Positions 54,330 to 64,000 are shown, counted from the stretch's first letter. The stretch: DNA of 64,000 bases from Bacteroidales bacterium (GCA_019038645.1 JAHOYT010000025.1:1-64000), one strand, 5' to 3'. Notes: a model not told the origin generated them from the sequence alone. Numbers and translations: made by a program.

Positions 54330-55670
54330 TTAGAACTTATATCGTATCCATTTCCACAGTTCCCGGTAATTTACTTTTTTACCATACATTAAAATCCCGG
54401 TGCGGTATATTTTTCCAGCCAGCCATGTCGACCCTATGAATGTTATTACAAGTAGTCCCATTGATAATGCAATCTGCCAATCCGGAACTCCAAAAGGAAT
54501 TCTAACCATCATTACAATAGGAGAGGTTAGTGGAATCATTGAAAACCAGAACGCAATGGGACTATCAGGAGTTTGAACAGCATTCATCATTACAAAAATA
54601 CCGAGTATTAACGGAATTGTAATTGGGAGCATGAACTGTTGCGTATCTGTTTCATTATCAACAGCAGAACCAATGGCTGCAAACAAAGACCCATAAAGTA
54701 AATAACCTCCCAAAAAATAAAATATAAATGACCCGAAAATTACACCAAAATTAATTGATTTAGCAGAATTAAGAATACTCGTAAACTTATCAATATCCTG
54801 TGGTTGAATAGTTTCTGCCGCAGCTATGTTTTGTTGTTCAAATAAATCCTGAACAACTACTTCCTGTGCATTTTTTGTTCCCAATTCAGGAAAAAACACT
54901 GTTTTTACGCCAGTAATTATAATAAATGTTAAAGCAATCCAAAGTAAAAACTGAGTTAAGCCAACCAATGCAATTCCAATAATTTTCCCCATCATTAACT
55001 GAAATGGTCTTACCGATGAAACGATTATTTCAACAATTCTGCTGGTTTTTTCTTCAATTACACCACGCATTACTTGTGCTCCAAACAAGAAAATAAAAAA
55101 GTAAATCAGAAAACCACTGGCATAACCAACTATCATTGCAATTTCGGTTGAGCTTTCTTTTTCTTCCCCGTCTTCGGTCCACTGAATTGTTCGAATTGAC
55201 ACATCTGATTTAATAGAACGCAAAACTTCCTCGTCGATTCCATGACTTCTGAGTTTCATGTTTTTTAGTTCCTTTTCCATTGAACTGGCAATGTGTGATT
55301 TTATTGAAAATCCCGGCTGTTTTTTTGAGTAAAGATGAACGGCACTTGGTTCATATGTAATACTTGGAAATATTTGTAAAACAGCATAATAATCTGACTC
55401 ATGAAATGTCTTTCGTAGTTTTTTTACACTTATGTTCCCGGGATATTCAAATTTTATGTATTCTGTATCTGTTAATTTATTAATGAAAATACCTGAACTG
55501 TCAACAACTGCAATTTTTTTAACATCAGTATCTTTAATCGAAGCAAGCCATGTTGGAACAATCATCATGGCGGCAAAAAGTACCGGACCCAGAATTGTCA
55601 TCACAATAAATGACTTTTTCTTTACTCTGGTTAAATATTCGCGGGATATTATTAATTTGATCTTATTCAT
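54330..55670 (-). CDS. ABC-2 type exporter permease (NatB-like)
   Basis: Membrane subunit of 446 residues. It has a first helix at about 22-44 (KKSFIVMTILGPVLFAAMMI), an extracytoplasmic domain of about 130 residues and a C-terminal block of five to six helices with EEKTSRIVEIIVSSVRPFQLMMGKI between them. That layout is typical of NatB/ABC2_membrane_3 permeases that export sodium or peptides. It starts 21 bases after the ATPase gene and probably forms one transporter with it. Confidence 0.88.
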   Translation of the reverse strand: MNKIKLIISREYLTRVKKKSFIVMTILGPVLFAAMMIVPTWLASIKDTDVKKIAVVDSSGIFINKLTDTEYIKFEYPGNISVKKLRKTFHESDYYAVLQIFPSITYEPSAVHLYSKKQPGFSIKSHIASSMEKELKNMKLRSHGIDEEVLRSIKSDVSIRTIQWTEDGEEKESSTEIAMIVGYASGFLIYFFIFLFGAQVMRGVIEEKTSRIVEIIVSSVRPFQLMMGKIIGIALVGLTQFLLWIALTFIIITGVKTVFFPELGTKNAQEVVVQDLFEQQNIAAAETIQPQDIDKFTSILNSAKSINFGVIFGSFIFYFLGGYLLYGSLFAAIGSAVDNETDTQQFMLPITIPLILGIFVMMNAVQTPDSPIAFWFSMIPLTSPIVMMVRIPFGVPDWQIALSMGLLVITFIGSTWLAGKIYRTGILMYGKKVNYRELWKWIRYKF

Positions 55671-55690
55671 GTCGATCTGCTTTTCAATTG

Positions 55691-56611
55691 TTAATTTTTA
55701 TGCTCATTTACTACTTTGATAAAAATATCATTCATTCCTGGAATTACTTCATTGAAGGATATTATTTCAACTGCAGGAATGATAAGCGAAAGTAATTCGT
55801 TCTCGTTGGTTTCGTGTAAAAGTTTTACTTTAATAGCATTGTGACCGTTTACCTGCTTACGTTCCGTTACTTCGTAATGCTTATTTAAAGAAGATTCCAG
55901 TTTTTCAGTGTTTCCGTTAAACGAAATTTCATAAATATTCGATTTATACTTTTTTCGAATATCATCAATTTTTCCTTCAAGGATATTTCTGGATTGATTA
56001 ATCAGGGTTATATGATCACACAGCTCTTCAACAGAACCCATATTGTGAGTAGAAAAAATTATTGTTGCACCCTTTTTCTTTAACTCAAGGATTTCCTGTT
56101 TCAGCATATTCGCATTAATCGGATCAAACCCACTAAAAGGCTCATCAAATATTAAAAGTTGTGGTTCATGTAAAATTGTAGTAATGAATTGAACTTTTTG
56201 TGCCATTCCTTTTGAAAGTTCCTCTACTTTTCTGTCCCACCATGCCTGAATCTCAAATTTTTCGAACCAGTATTTTAATTTTTTTAAAGCATTTCTTCTA
56301 GATATTCCTTTTAACTGTGCAAGATACAGAGCCTGTTCGCCAACCTTCATTTTTTTGTACAAGCCACGCTCTTCAGGCAAATATCCTATTATATTCACAT
56401 CTTCAGGTTGCAAAGGTCTTCCGTTCAGATAAACTTCACCTTTATCAGGAGCAGTAATACGGTTAATAATTCTTATTAAAGTTGTTTTTCCCGCTCCGTT
56501 CGGACCCAATAAACCGTAAATGCTGTTTTCAGGTATGGAGATAGAGACATTATCCAGCGCAAGGTGGTTAATGAATTTTTTTTCAATATTCTGAGCTTCA
56601 AGAAGTTTCAT
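55691..56611 (-). CDS. ABC transporter ATP-binding protein (NatA-like)
   Basis: Cytoplasmic ATPase of 306 residues. It has Walker A GPNGAGKTT (about 34-42), Q-loop region GYLPEERGLYKKM, signature ELSKGMAQKVQ, Walker B LLIFDEPFSGFDP and the H-loop STHN. The signature LSKGM replaces the usual LSGGQ, which is common in NatA-type ATPases. The last 80 residues form the DUF4162-like extra domain. It sits directly upstream of the permease gene in one transcription unit. Confidence 0.93.
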   Translation of the reverse strand: MKLLEAQNIEKKFINHLALDNVSISIPENSIYGLLGPNGAGKTTLIRIINRITAPDKGEVYLNGRPLQPEDVNIIGYLPEERGLYKKMKVGEQALYLAQLKGISRRNALKKLKYWFEKFEIQAWWDRKVEELSKGMAQKVQFITTILHEPQLLIFDEPFSGFDPINANMLKQEILELKKKGATIIFSTHNMGSVEELCDHITLINQSRNILEGKIDDIRKKYKSNIYEISFNGNTEKLESSLNKHYEVTERKQVNGHNAIKVKLLHETNENELLSLIIPAVEIISFNEVIPGMNDIFIKVVNEHKN

Positions 56612-56890
56612 TTATTCTTATTTTAAAATAATAGTTGCCAAAGATATAAAATAAGTAGAATTTTATTGTTATTTATTACAATGAACAAGGATTAAATTTA
56701 TATTATTCTAATAAATATTATCTTTTTTTAATTAACAAAAGGAGTTAATTGCTATTAAATTTGTTTGGATAAAAAATATTTTTGTCAACATTATTGAACA
56801 TTTAACGTAGTATATAAGTTCAGGTGTAAAAATTAATGTAATGTATAAGAAAAATTGCATATTTTTATATCATTATATTATACTAATATT

Positions 56891-58780
56891 ATGAAAAAGA
56901 ATATTTTACTACTGCTTATTTTCTTTTTATCTATTAGCTTATATGCTAATAATACTCCCGAAATAGACAGCCTTTATAAAAGACTGATAAATGTTGAGGA
57001 TTCATTAAAGGCTGAGGTTCTAAACGAATTAAGTTGGGAGTTAAGGAATTCTGAGCCTGAAAAGTCAATAGATTATAGCCTTGAAGCTGTAAAGTTTGCC
57101 GAAAAGCACAAGGATTATGAAAACCTGATTAAGGCGCATAGTTACATTGGTGTTGCTTATAGGATTCTTGGAAACTACTCAGAATCAACGGATTATTATT
57201 ACAAAGGACTGGCACTGGCAAAAAAATACGGAGTAACGGAACAGGAAGGATATGCGTATATTAATATTGGGAATTTGCACATATATCAGGGATATTATTA
57301 TAATGCGATTGATAATTTGAATAAAGCCAGGGAAATTGCTGAAAAGCTGGATCATAAAAGAATGCTTGGTTATATTCATTTAAATATTGGGAGGGCTCAG
57401 ATGTTGCGTGATGACAACCCTGAAGCGCTTGAAAATTTTAATAAAGCACTGGAATACCGTATGGAAATTAATCAGGTTTCCGGTCAGGCAGTTTGTTACA
57501 AGTATATTGGTGATATTCATTATGATTTGGGAGAAAATAAAATTGCACTCGAAAATTATAATAAATCGCTGAGTGTTGTTGATAAAGATTCTGATAAAGA
57601 CTTATATGCAAACATTCATACTATGATTGCAAAAGTTTATCTTATGGAAGGGAATTACAGGCTTTCGAAGGAAAACGCAGAGAAAAGTATGAAAATTGCG
57701 GATGATGTGGGAGCAAAGCTAATAATTAGAGATAATTTTAAAGTATTGTCGGATATTGAGTTGGAAACAAACAGTTATAAAAAAGCTTCTGAATATTTAA
57801 ACTGCCTTATCAATTATAATGATACACTTTTTAGTCAGCAACTTTCTGAAAAGATATTTAACCTGGAATATCAAATTGAAAAACAGAAAAAACAAACAGA
57901 AATTGATATTCTTAATAAAGATAAAAGAATAAGAGCCCTTGAGCTAAAAAGAGCCAGAACATATAACTGGGGATTACTGGTTATTCTGGGATTAATTACC
58001 ATTATTTTTGTTTATGTTTTATTATCATTGAAGCTTAGAAGGAAGCAAAACGAATTACTAAAGAACCAAAAAGAGGAGCTTGACAATATAAATAAAACAA
58101 AGGATAAAATGTTTTTAATTATTGGTCATGATTTGCGCGGGCCAATTGGAAACCTGAAATCTTTAATTGAGATGTTACTGGAAGATGAAGAAATAATTCA
58201 GAATAAAAATCTTTTGGAAACATTTAATATTTTCATGAAATCGGTTCAATCGGTAAGCGATTTACTGGAGAATTTATTATTATGGGCAAAAAGCCAAAGA
58301 GGTGAAATAGTTTTTTCTCCTGAGAATATAAGAATTAATAGTGTTATAAACAGAAATCTTCAATTATTTAGAACTATTGCAGATCATAAAGGAATAAAGT
58401 TATCAATACAAATGGATGATAATTTTGATGTGTTTGGAGACAAGAACATGTTGTTAACAGTAGTCAGGAATATTATTTCAAATGCTATTAAATATACATC
58501 CCGCGGAGGAACTATTGATATTAAAGTTGAGCACGACTTAAAGTACAATAAAGTTATAATTAAAGATTCCGGGGTTGGATTTGATAGTAAAATTGCCGGC
58601 CAAATTTTAGATTCCAAAAGCTTTTACACTACATCCGGCACAAACAATGAATCCGGTTCTGGTTTGGGTCTGCTTTTAAGCAAAGAGTTTGTGGAGAAAA
58701 ACGGAGGAAAAATATGGGCAGAAAGTGAGCCGGATAAAGGTGCAACATTTTATTTTACTGTTCCTGTTTCTAAAATGTAG
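56891..58780 (+). CDS. TPR-containing sensor histidine kinase
   Basis: From the ATG at 56891 the product has 629 residues. It has a signal peptide (about 1-20), a periplasmic array of TPR repeats (about 35-310; for example YINIGNLHIYQGYYYNAIDN), a helical linker, a membrane helix near 362-383 (WGLLVILGLITIIFVYVLLSL), a HisKA domain with His413 in IIGHDLRGPIGN, and a full ATPase domain (N box NAIKYTS near 530, G1 DSGVGFD, G2 GSGLGL near 590). No response regulator adjoins it. The final segment resembles the broken kinase at the right edge of the window. Confidence 0.92.
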   Translation: MKKNILLLLIFFLSISLYANNTPEIDSLYKRLINVEDSLKAEVLNELSWELRNSEPEKSIDYSLEAVKFAEKHKDYENLIKAHSYIGVAYRILGNYSESTDYYYKGLALAKKYGVTEQEGYAYINIGNLHIYQGYYYNAIDNLNKAREIAEKLDHKRMLGYIHLNIGRAQMLRDDNPEALENFNKALEYRMEINQVSGQAVCYKYIGDIHYDLGENKIALENYNKSLSVVDKDSDKDLYANIHTMIAKVYLMEGNYRLSKENAEKSMKIADDVGAKLIIRDNFKVLSDIELETNSYKKASEYLNCLINYNDTLFSQQLSEKIFNLEYQIEKQKKQTEIDILNKDKRIRALELKRARTYNWGLLVILGLITIIFVYVLLSLKLRRKQNELLKNQKEELDNINKTKDKMFLIIGHDLRGPIGNLKSLIEMLLEDEEIIQNKNLLETFNIFMKSVQSVSDLLENLLLWAKSQRGEIVFSPENIRINSVINRNLQLFRTIADHKGIKLSIQMDDNFDVFGDKNMLLTVVRNIISNAIKYTSRGGTIDIKVEHDLKYNKVIIKDSGVGFDSKIAGQILDSKSFYTTSGTNNESGSGLGLLLSKEFVEKNGGKIWAESEPDKGATFYFTVPVSKM

Positions 58781-58873
58781 TAAAGTTTACATAGGAAATT
58801 GAAGGTTTTTAACTTTATGGTTTGTTGTTTCGTAATGTATACTGAATCATTGATTTTCAGTTGTTCTGGTTTT

Positions 58874-60298
58874 TTATACTTCTTTTCTTTTCCAGTTTCC
58901 TTTTTTGAATAACCACATAGCTATTGATGCCATTACAGATTCAGCAATAATAATAGCAATGTAAACTCCGGATTCATTCATACCATTTGCTGTTGCAAAA
59001 AAGTAAGCCAGAGGAATTTCAATAATCCAGAAACAGATTACATTAATAAGTGTAGGTGTTTTTGTGTCTCCTGCACCGTTAAAAGCTTGAATCATAACCA
59101 TACCCATAGCGTAAAAAATAAATCCGAAACTTATTATTCTCAAACCACGGGCTCCTGAATTCACAACGTCTTGATTTTCTATGAAAAGGCGAATAAAAAA
59201 ATGCGGTTCTGCGATAAAGATAACCGACACAATCCCTAATAAAAACATATTAATGTAACCGGTTGTCCAAACAGCACGTTCTGCTCTGTCTGGTTTTTTA
59301 GCTCCAAGATTCTGACCAACCAAAGTAGCTGCAGCATTACTCATTCCCCATGAAGGAAGCAGAATAAAAATGATTATTCTGATTGCAATTGTATAACCCG
59401 CCAATGCAGTACTACCGAAAATAGCTATTATTCTAACCATCCCAATCCAGCTCGATGTAGCAATAATTGACTGTCCAATACCTCCAAGCGAAATTTTAAT
59501 AAGATCAAACATCACTTTCATGTTTAGACTAATGGCTTTTTTATAAATTTTTATCCTTCCGTTTCCTTTAAATAATATGTAGAACTGATAAAAAATTGCT
59601 ATACTTCTTCCTACTGTTGTAGCTATTGCGGCTCCTTTTATTCCCATTGCAGGAATTGGACCAAGCCCAAATATGAATAAAGGGTCGAGTATAATATTTA
59701 TACCGTTTGCTAGTAATAATACCCTCATTGATATTGCTGCATCACCGGAGCTTCTGAAAACGGCATTAATAATAAAAAGTAACATGATTATTATATTACT
59801 ACCTAATAAAATTGCCGGATACAAATATCCATGTTCGATTATTTCAGCATTAGCACCCATTAATCTCAATAAATCTTTAGCGAATATCATTCCGGGTATT
59901 CCAATCAATAAGGAAATAACTGCTCCTGCAATTATAGATTGTACAGCTGCAACAGAAGCTCTATATGGTTTTTTCTCACCAATTCTTCGTGAAACCAGTG
60001 CTGTAGTAGCCATACTTAATCCCATCCCAATAGAGTAAATTATGGTAAGTAATGATTCCGTAATTCCCACCGTAGCTATAGCATCGGGACCAAGTTTTGA
60101 AACAAAAAAGATGTCTGCTATGGCAAATACCGATTCCATAATCATTTCCATTACCATTGGAATAGAAAGCAATAAAATGGCTTTACTTAATTTAATTTTT
60201 GTAAAATCTTTTTCTGTTCCGGATATAGATTCTTTAATATCTTTCCACAAAGATTTTAGATTGATTTTATTAATAAGATGTATGAAGTTTGAGAGCAT
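58874..60298 (-). CDS. MATE-family multidrug/Na+ efflux transporter
   Basis: Inner-membrane antiporter of 474 residues with twelve hydrophobic helices in two six-helix bundles. The N-terminal bundle contains IPMVMEMIMESVFAIADIFFV and the second bundle a matching sequence (SWGMSNAAATLVGQNLGA), the two halves of the MATE pattern. About 40 hydrophilic residues precede helix 1. Substrate is unknown. Upstream and downstream genes point differently, so it is probably single. The gap before the small acidic gene (60299-60525) shows nothing recognisable. Confidence 0.92.
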   Translation of the reverse strand: MLSNFIHLINKINLKSLWKDIKESISGTEKDFTKIKLSKAILLLSIPMVMEMIMESVFAIADIFFVSKLGPDAIATVGITESLLTIIYSIGMGLSMATTALVSRRIGEKKPYRASVAAVQSIIAGAVISLLIGIPGMIFAKDLLRLMGANAEIIEHGYLYPAILLGSNIIIMLLFIINAVFRSSGDAAISMRVLLLANGINIILDPLFIFGLGPIPAMGIKGAAIATTVGRSIAIFYQFYILFKGNGRIKIYKKAISLNMKVMFDLIKISLGGIGQSIIATSSWIGMVRIIAIFGSTALAGYTIAIRIIIFILLPSWGMSNAAATLVGQNLGAKKPDRAERAVWTTGYINMFLLGIVSVIFIAEPHFFIRLFIENQDVVNSGARGLRIISFGFIFYAMGMVMIQAFNGAGDTKTPTLINVICFWIIEIPLAYFFATANGMNESGVYIAIIIAESVMASIAMWLFKKGNWKRKEV

Positions 60299-60525
60299 GT
60301 TTAAAATGTAAATTGATAAAACAACTATTCTGGTAAAGAAACTTTAAAGCAAGGCTTTTAAGAATTGAATATCGGAACGACGGTAGTAATTGTAGTTGTA
60401 ATTTTCATCAGACTTTATTTTATCAATACAAAGATAGATAAAAAGGGATAAAACTCAACAGGTAAGCAAATAAATGATTTTGCAGGTGTCCTTTAATAAG
60501 ATCCTGTATGAATGATTAAAAGGAT

Positions 60526-60870
60526 TTATTCTTCGTAAGGTTCGTCTTTAATATTTTCTGCTTCATCAATATTATCATCAAGATATTTTTGTCCATCTTC
60601 ATTCAAATCATCTTCAAAATCATCCCGCAGTTTTCCGTCATCTCCAAAATCATCATCATCTTTGATAATTTGTTTGGCCTCGCTCTCTGTCATCCGAATC
60701 AGATAATAAATTTCATCCGTTTCAAACGGTAGAGCAGAAATAAATCTTCCTTCTTTATTTGTAAAAGTGATCAGGTTATCTTCAAAACCATCAGGATATT
60801 CTATTTTCATACTAATTAAAGTATCTTCAGAAAGTTTTTCGTAATCAATTACAATTCGTTTTTTTGCCAC
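60526..60870 (-). CDS. Small acidic protein of unknown function
   Basis: I do not recognise a named family. The 114-residue protein has a compact N-terminal part (about 1-65, beta-rich) and a strongly acidic C-terminus (IIKDDDDFGDDGKLRDDFED, then DDNIDEAENIKDEPYEE). No signal peptide, membrane helix or cysteine is present. It starts with GTG at 60868-60870. A pI far below 7 and lack of basic residues at the end suggest a calcium- or protein-binding role, but nothing in the surroundings supports one. Confidence 0.72.
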   Translation of the reverse strand: MAKKRIVIDYEKLSEDTLISMKIEYPDGFEDNLITFTNKEGRFISALPFETDEIYYLIRMTESEAKQIIKDDDDFGDDGKLRDDFEDDLNEDGQKYLDDNIDEAENIKDEPYEE

Positions 60871-60983
60871 TTTTAAAATCTGTTTACAATAATTTTATGT
60901 ATCCAAATATATTTAGAAATAGAATTCAATCCTAATAACAAATATACTTATTGCATTATTTTTTTATTAAAGTATTTTAGGCA

Positions 60984-61020
60984 AAAAATAACCCAAAGAA
61001 TTAACTTTAGGTTACTTTTT
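60984..61020 (-). terminator. Hairpin downstream of the FtsX-type permease
   Basis: ATAACC and GGTTAC enclose a second inner pair AAAG/CTTT, giving an interrupted stem with a short loop and an A-rich (T-rich on the minus strand) flank, about 13 bases after the permease stop. Confidence 0.55.
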
Positions 61021-61032
61021 GTTTTGTATGAT

Positions 61033-63426
61033 TTATTCGTAACGAAGAGAATCAACAGGATTTGTATTAGCGGCTTTAAGTGTTTGAGAAGTAATTGTAA
61101 GCATTCCAAAACTTATAATAATAAATATCCCGGTAAAAATTATTCCAAAGCCGAAAGGAGTGTGATTCGAAACATATTGTAACCACATATTATTTATAAA
61201 GTATGCTAAAGGTCCTGCTATAACTGCAGCAATTACAAACAATTTTATATACGTTTTTGATATTAAAATCACAATGTTTTTTGCTTCGGCACCATAAACT
61301 TTTCTGATACCAATTTCTTTAATTCTTGTTTGTGTACTGTATGTTGCCATTCCAAGTAAACCCAAACAGGCAATTACTATTGCCAATACAGAAGTAAAAC
61401 CAACAGTATACGTTATATCCTCGAAATATGAATAATAATCTTTAATTTCTTCATCTAAGAAATCACCCCGAAATTCATTGTATTTATCAATCTTTTCCCA
61501 CTCATTTTCTAATTTTGATATTAAAGCTGGACTATTGCCAGCTTCAATTCTAAGAGCAGCAATTCTGATTTGTTTTGGCGCATATCTTAATACCAATGGT
61601 CGTTCAGGAAGAAACATTGCTACGTATTGGTATTTTTTAACAACACCAATAATTTCAACAAGACTCGAATCGCCTACAATGATATTTTTCCAAATTGCAT
61701 TCTGTGGATTTTCGAAATTAAATTTTTTTACAGCAGCTTCATCTATTATAATAAAGCTTTCTGTTTCGGAGCTCAGGTTGTCAGGGAAGTTATGGCCTGC
61801 AACAAGTTCTAACCCCATTACATCAATGTAATTTTCATCCACTTCAAATTGGTGAATATCCATTTTTTCGTCTTCCATTTGTAATCTTACTTCAACATTG
61901 TCTAAGTGGCCAACACCTGCTACGTGGCCAACACCTGCAATATTTGCTACTTCAGGAAATTGACTATAATAGTTTTTCACTTTATTAAAATCATTGCTTT
62001 GTATTCTGATATTATATACCAAATCACGATCAAAACCCATATTTGCATTTACCATGTGATTCATTTGACGATAAATTAATATTATGGAAATCACAAAAAT
62101 CATTGAGAATACAAATTGAGTAACAAGAAGAATTTTGCGTAAAGTAATCTTGCTTAATAACTTAATATTAGTAAGACCTTTTAAAACCTTAATTGGACTA
62201 AAAGAGGATATGTATATTGCGGGTAATATTCCTGATAAAAACCCGGTTAGTAGTGCGAAAATGAAAAACCAAAAATATACTGTAATATCTTGTGCTGGAT
62301 TTAAATCAAGTAAGGACATCATTTTCATACCGGAAAAACCAGGCAGGATGAATTGTAATAGAACAATAGCAAATAATAAAGCAAAAATAGCAATCATAAT
62401 TGCCTCATACAGAAATTGAAAAATAATTGATCTCCGATTAGCACCAAGAGTTTTTCTTACACCAACTTCTTTTGCTCTGAGTAATGCCCTGGCCATTGAT
62501 AAACTGGTGTAATTGAATGCTGCTGAGATTATTATTACCAAAGCCAATCCACCAAAGAAAAGAATGAAGACTTTTGGCATAAATAAGCCAATTTCGTTTC
62601 CAATAAATGCACCAGGTACAATTTTGTTGAAAGGCTTTAAATAAAAGGTGTGGTTTACGTCCTCAATATCTGCATATTTTTCAATACTTATTTCGTCAAG
62701 AGCTAGTTGAATTTTATTCAGGTCTACATTTTTATTCACTAATATGTAAATGTAGTTTGTCCACGAATTATCCCAATTATCGGTAATTTCTCTTATTTTT
62801 TTGCTTTTTTCCAGTACTTCAATTGTACTCGATGAAGCCAATGCGGTAAACTGAAATTGGGATTTATTGGCAGGTTTTTTGATAATACCTGTAACTTTGA
62901 ATTCCCCCAAACTATCCACTGAAAGAAATTTACCTATTGGATTTTCTTCGCCAAAGAATTTTTTAGCAGTTTCTTCATCTAACAGAATTGAAAATGGTTC
63001 TTTTAATACATCCTGATACGAATTATTTTCTAACTCGAAATCAAATAAATTAAAGAAAGATTCATTAGCATAAAATCCATTTATTGGTAAACGTGTTTCA
63101 TCATAGAGGCCATTGCCATTCAACCTATTACACAAAACCACTGCATCTTCCACAAGATCGTAATTTGTAATAAGTTCATTGTAAAGAGGATATACTGTTG
63201 TAGCACTTTTGTTTAGTGCATATGAACTTTCATTGTCGATACTTTCAATTCTATATATTCTGTCCTTCTTAGTTATAAAATCGTCGTATTTAAACTGATC
63301 TAAAATAATTACAATAATCAGCATACAAACAGACATGCTTAATGCTAATCCAAAGATGTTTATAAATGAAAATCCTTTATGCCTCAGAATATTTCTGAAT
63401 GCAGTTAATAAGTAGTTTTTTATCAT
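61033..63426 (-). CDS. FtsX/MacB-type ABC transporter permease
   Basis: The 797-residue protein has the double layout of macrolide-exporter-like permeases in Bacteroidota. It comprises an N-terminal helix (about 20-42), a periplasmic MacB_PCD domain (about 45-250), three helices around 285-410, a second helix-periplasmic domain (about 430-670) and a last three-helix FtsX block (about 680-790). FNYTSLSMARALLRAKEVGVRKTLGANR and the late RIKEIGIRKVYGAEAKNIV are the matching coupling segments. The second periplasmic domain contains a short tandem duplication (AGVGHVAGVGHL). Its ATPase partner is not adjacent. Confidence 0.9.
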   Translation of the reverse strand: MIKNYLLTAFRNILRHKGFSFINIFGLALSMSVCMLIIVIILDQFKYDDFITKKDRIYRIESIDNESSYALNKSATTVYPLYNELITNYDLVEDAVVLCNRLNGNGLYDETRLPINGFYANESFFNLFDFELENNSYQDVLKEPFSILLDEETAKKFFGEENPIGKFLSVDSLGEFKVTGIIKKPANKSQFQFTALASSSTIEVLEKSKKIREITDNWDNSWTNYIYILVNKNVDLNKIQLALDEISIEKYADIEDVNHTFYLKPFNKIVPGAFIGNEIGLFMPKVFILFFGGLALVIIISAAFNYTSLSMARALLRAKEVGVRKTLGANRRSIIFQFLYEAIMIAIFALLFAIVLLQFILPGFSGMKMMSLLDLNPAQDITVYFWFFIFALLTGFLSGILPAIYISSFSPIKVLKGLTNIKLLSKITLRKILLVTQFVFSMIFVISIILIYRQMNHMVNANMGFDRDLVYNIRIQSNDFNKVKNYYSQFPEVANIAGVGHVAGVGHLDNVEVRLQMEDEKMDIHQFEVDENYIDVMGLELVAGHNFPDNLSSETESFIIIDEAAVKKFNFENPQNAIWKNIIVGDSSLVEIIGVVKKYQYVAMFLPERPLVLRYAPKQIRIAALRIEAGNSPALISKLENEWEKIDKYNEFRGDFLDEEIKDYYSYFEDITYTVGFTSVLAIVIACLGLLGMATYSTQTRIKEIGIRKVYGAEAKNIVILISKTYIKLFVIAAVIAGPLAYFINNMWLQYVSNHTPFGFGIIFTGIFIIISFGMLTITSQTLKAANTNPVDSLRYE

Positions 63427-63579
63427 GACTTTCCTGTTTAATTTTAAAAATGTGACGCCTGATTATAAGTTTTGGTTACAACCAGTATCATTTTAAAAGA
63501 CTAACAAAAAATTAATAAGTTGTAAAATGAAATGGAGTTATTGATTTATTTAAAAGAATGCAGAAGATAAATGTGAAAA

Positions 63580-64000
63580 TTAACTTTCTGTAGAAGGAAC
63601 CGTAAAATAAAATACGGAACCTTTTCCTGGCTCACTTTCAACCCAAATATCTCCCTGATTTTTAAGTGCAAATTCCTTACAGAAGAATAGACCAACTCCA
63701 TTTCCTTTTTCACCCTTTGTGCCTAAACCTTTTTCTTTTTCAATACTAAAAATATTTTTTAGCTTTTCCTAATCCATTCCAATACCATTGTCCTGAATAC
63801 ATAGTTCTATATTGCCATTTTGATGTTCGGCGGTAATAGATATTTCTCCTTTTTCAGGTGTGAATTTAATAGCATTATTTATAAGGTTTCTCAAAATTGT
63901 TCTTAAAATATTTTTGTCAGCATAGATGTTTTGATCGGTTGTAATCAGGTTAACAAGTTTTATTTGCTTAAACTCAGCTACGGGTTTGTAAATTTCTGTA
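63580..64000 (-). pseudogene. C-terminal part of a sensor histidine kinase with an in-frame stop
   Basis: On the minus strand, from the window edge, one frame reads as a histidine-kinase ATPase domain: N box RNLINNAIKFT, then DNGIGMD, then a TAG at 63769-63771, then EKLKNIFSIEKEKG, the G2 box GNGVGLFFCKEF and the end VFYFTVPSTES before TAA at 63580. The reading frame is intact on both sides of the TAG, with no shift, so a single base change (for example from a glutamine codon CAG) would restore it. The gene's 5' part lies outside the window. It is either an inactivated kinase, a sequence error or a truncated protein. Confidence 0.72.

Noticed and set aside
56612-56890. Extra gene or RNA between the ABC ATPase and the TPR kinase
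   Set aside because: The gap is very AT-rich; I found no coding frame, hairpin or consensus promoter I could defend.

Overview
The window comes from a low-GC, AT-rich chromosome of the phylum Bacteroidota, most likely an anaerobic or microaerobic Bacteroidales/Marinilabiliales-type organism. This rests on gene content: a type IX secretion type-B C-terminal sorting domain, a PorV/PorQ-like barrel, the DUF4492-cydAB arrangement, an alternative bacteroidetal GlmU-like enzyme and a DUF5916 barrel. Several promoters match the bacteroidetal pattern TTG-N19-TAnnTTTG, and Shine-Dalgarno signals are mostly absent. Cytochrome bd oxidase together with the FeFe-hydrogenase maturase HydF suggests low-oxygen life. 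There is one tRNA (His); I saw no rRNA, CRISPR array, prophage or insertion sequence.

Layout. 0.1-6.6 kb: two-component pair, rRNA/tRNA methyltransferase, tRNA-His, flippase, Bax-inhibitor-like protein and a cysteine-synthase-like enzyme with a cysteine-rich tail. 6.8-13.8 kb: cysteine-desulfurase-like enzyme, ribosomal protein L31, GlmU-like enzyme, Lon and envelope-stress-like proteins. 13.9-23 kb: a housekeeping run of coaD, nudix, pyrE, birA, rsfS, ftsH, cdsA and psd. 23-34 kb: transporters, a small T9SS cargo protein, the cytochrome bd operon followed by an unannotated 33-residue membrane ORF, DAHP synthase/chorismate mutase, purS, pssA, a PorV-like protein and glutaminyl cyclase. 34.5-40.5 kb: a sigma/anti-sigma/secreted-protein operon, a metallo-hydrolase and a DUF5916 barrel. 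40.7-52 kb: radical SAM enzyme, Gfo/Idh/MocA oxidoreductase, hydF, a set of membrane glycosyltransferase-type genes and aspA. 52-64 kb: an NtrC-like activator without a DNA-binding domain, Ppx/GppA, an ABC exporter, a TPR histidine kinase, MATE, an FtsX-type permease and a histidine kinase broken by an in-frame stop at the window edge.

How the genes work together. CdsA, PssA and Psd form the phosphatidylethanolamine pathway. The 44-50.5 kb genes look like a lipid-linked sugar or surface-glycan unit placed between hydF and aspA. Short palindromic modules of one family lie in several intergenic gaps (29.1, 34.4, 37.8 and 52.0 kb).

The observations I would check first are the small ORF downstream of cydB, the hydF/aspA arrangement with its radical SAM neighbour, the cysteine-rich tail on the CysK-like protein, and the interrupted kinase at the right edge. 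No gene-free stretch reaches 300 bases once the small ORF at 29.15 kb is counted; the larger gaps (2970-3250, 6579-6816, 18322-18526, 34297-34521, 37666-37936, 40535-40765, 56612-56890, 60299-60525) hold only the sites listed or nothing I recognise.
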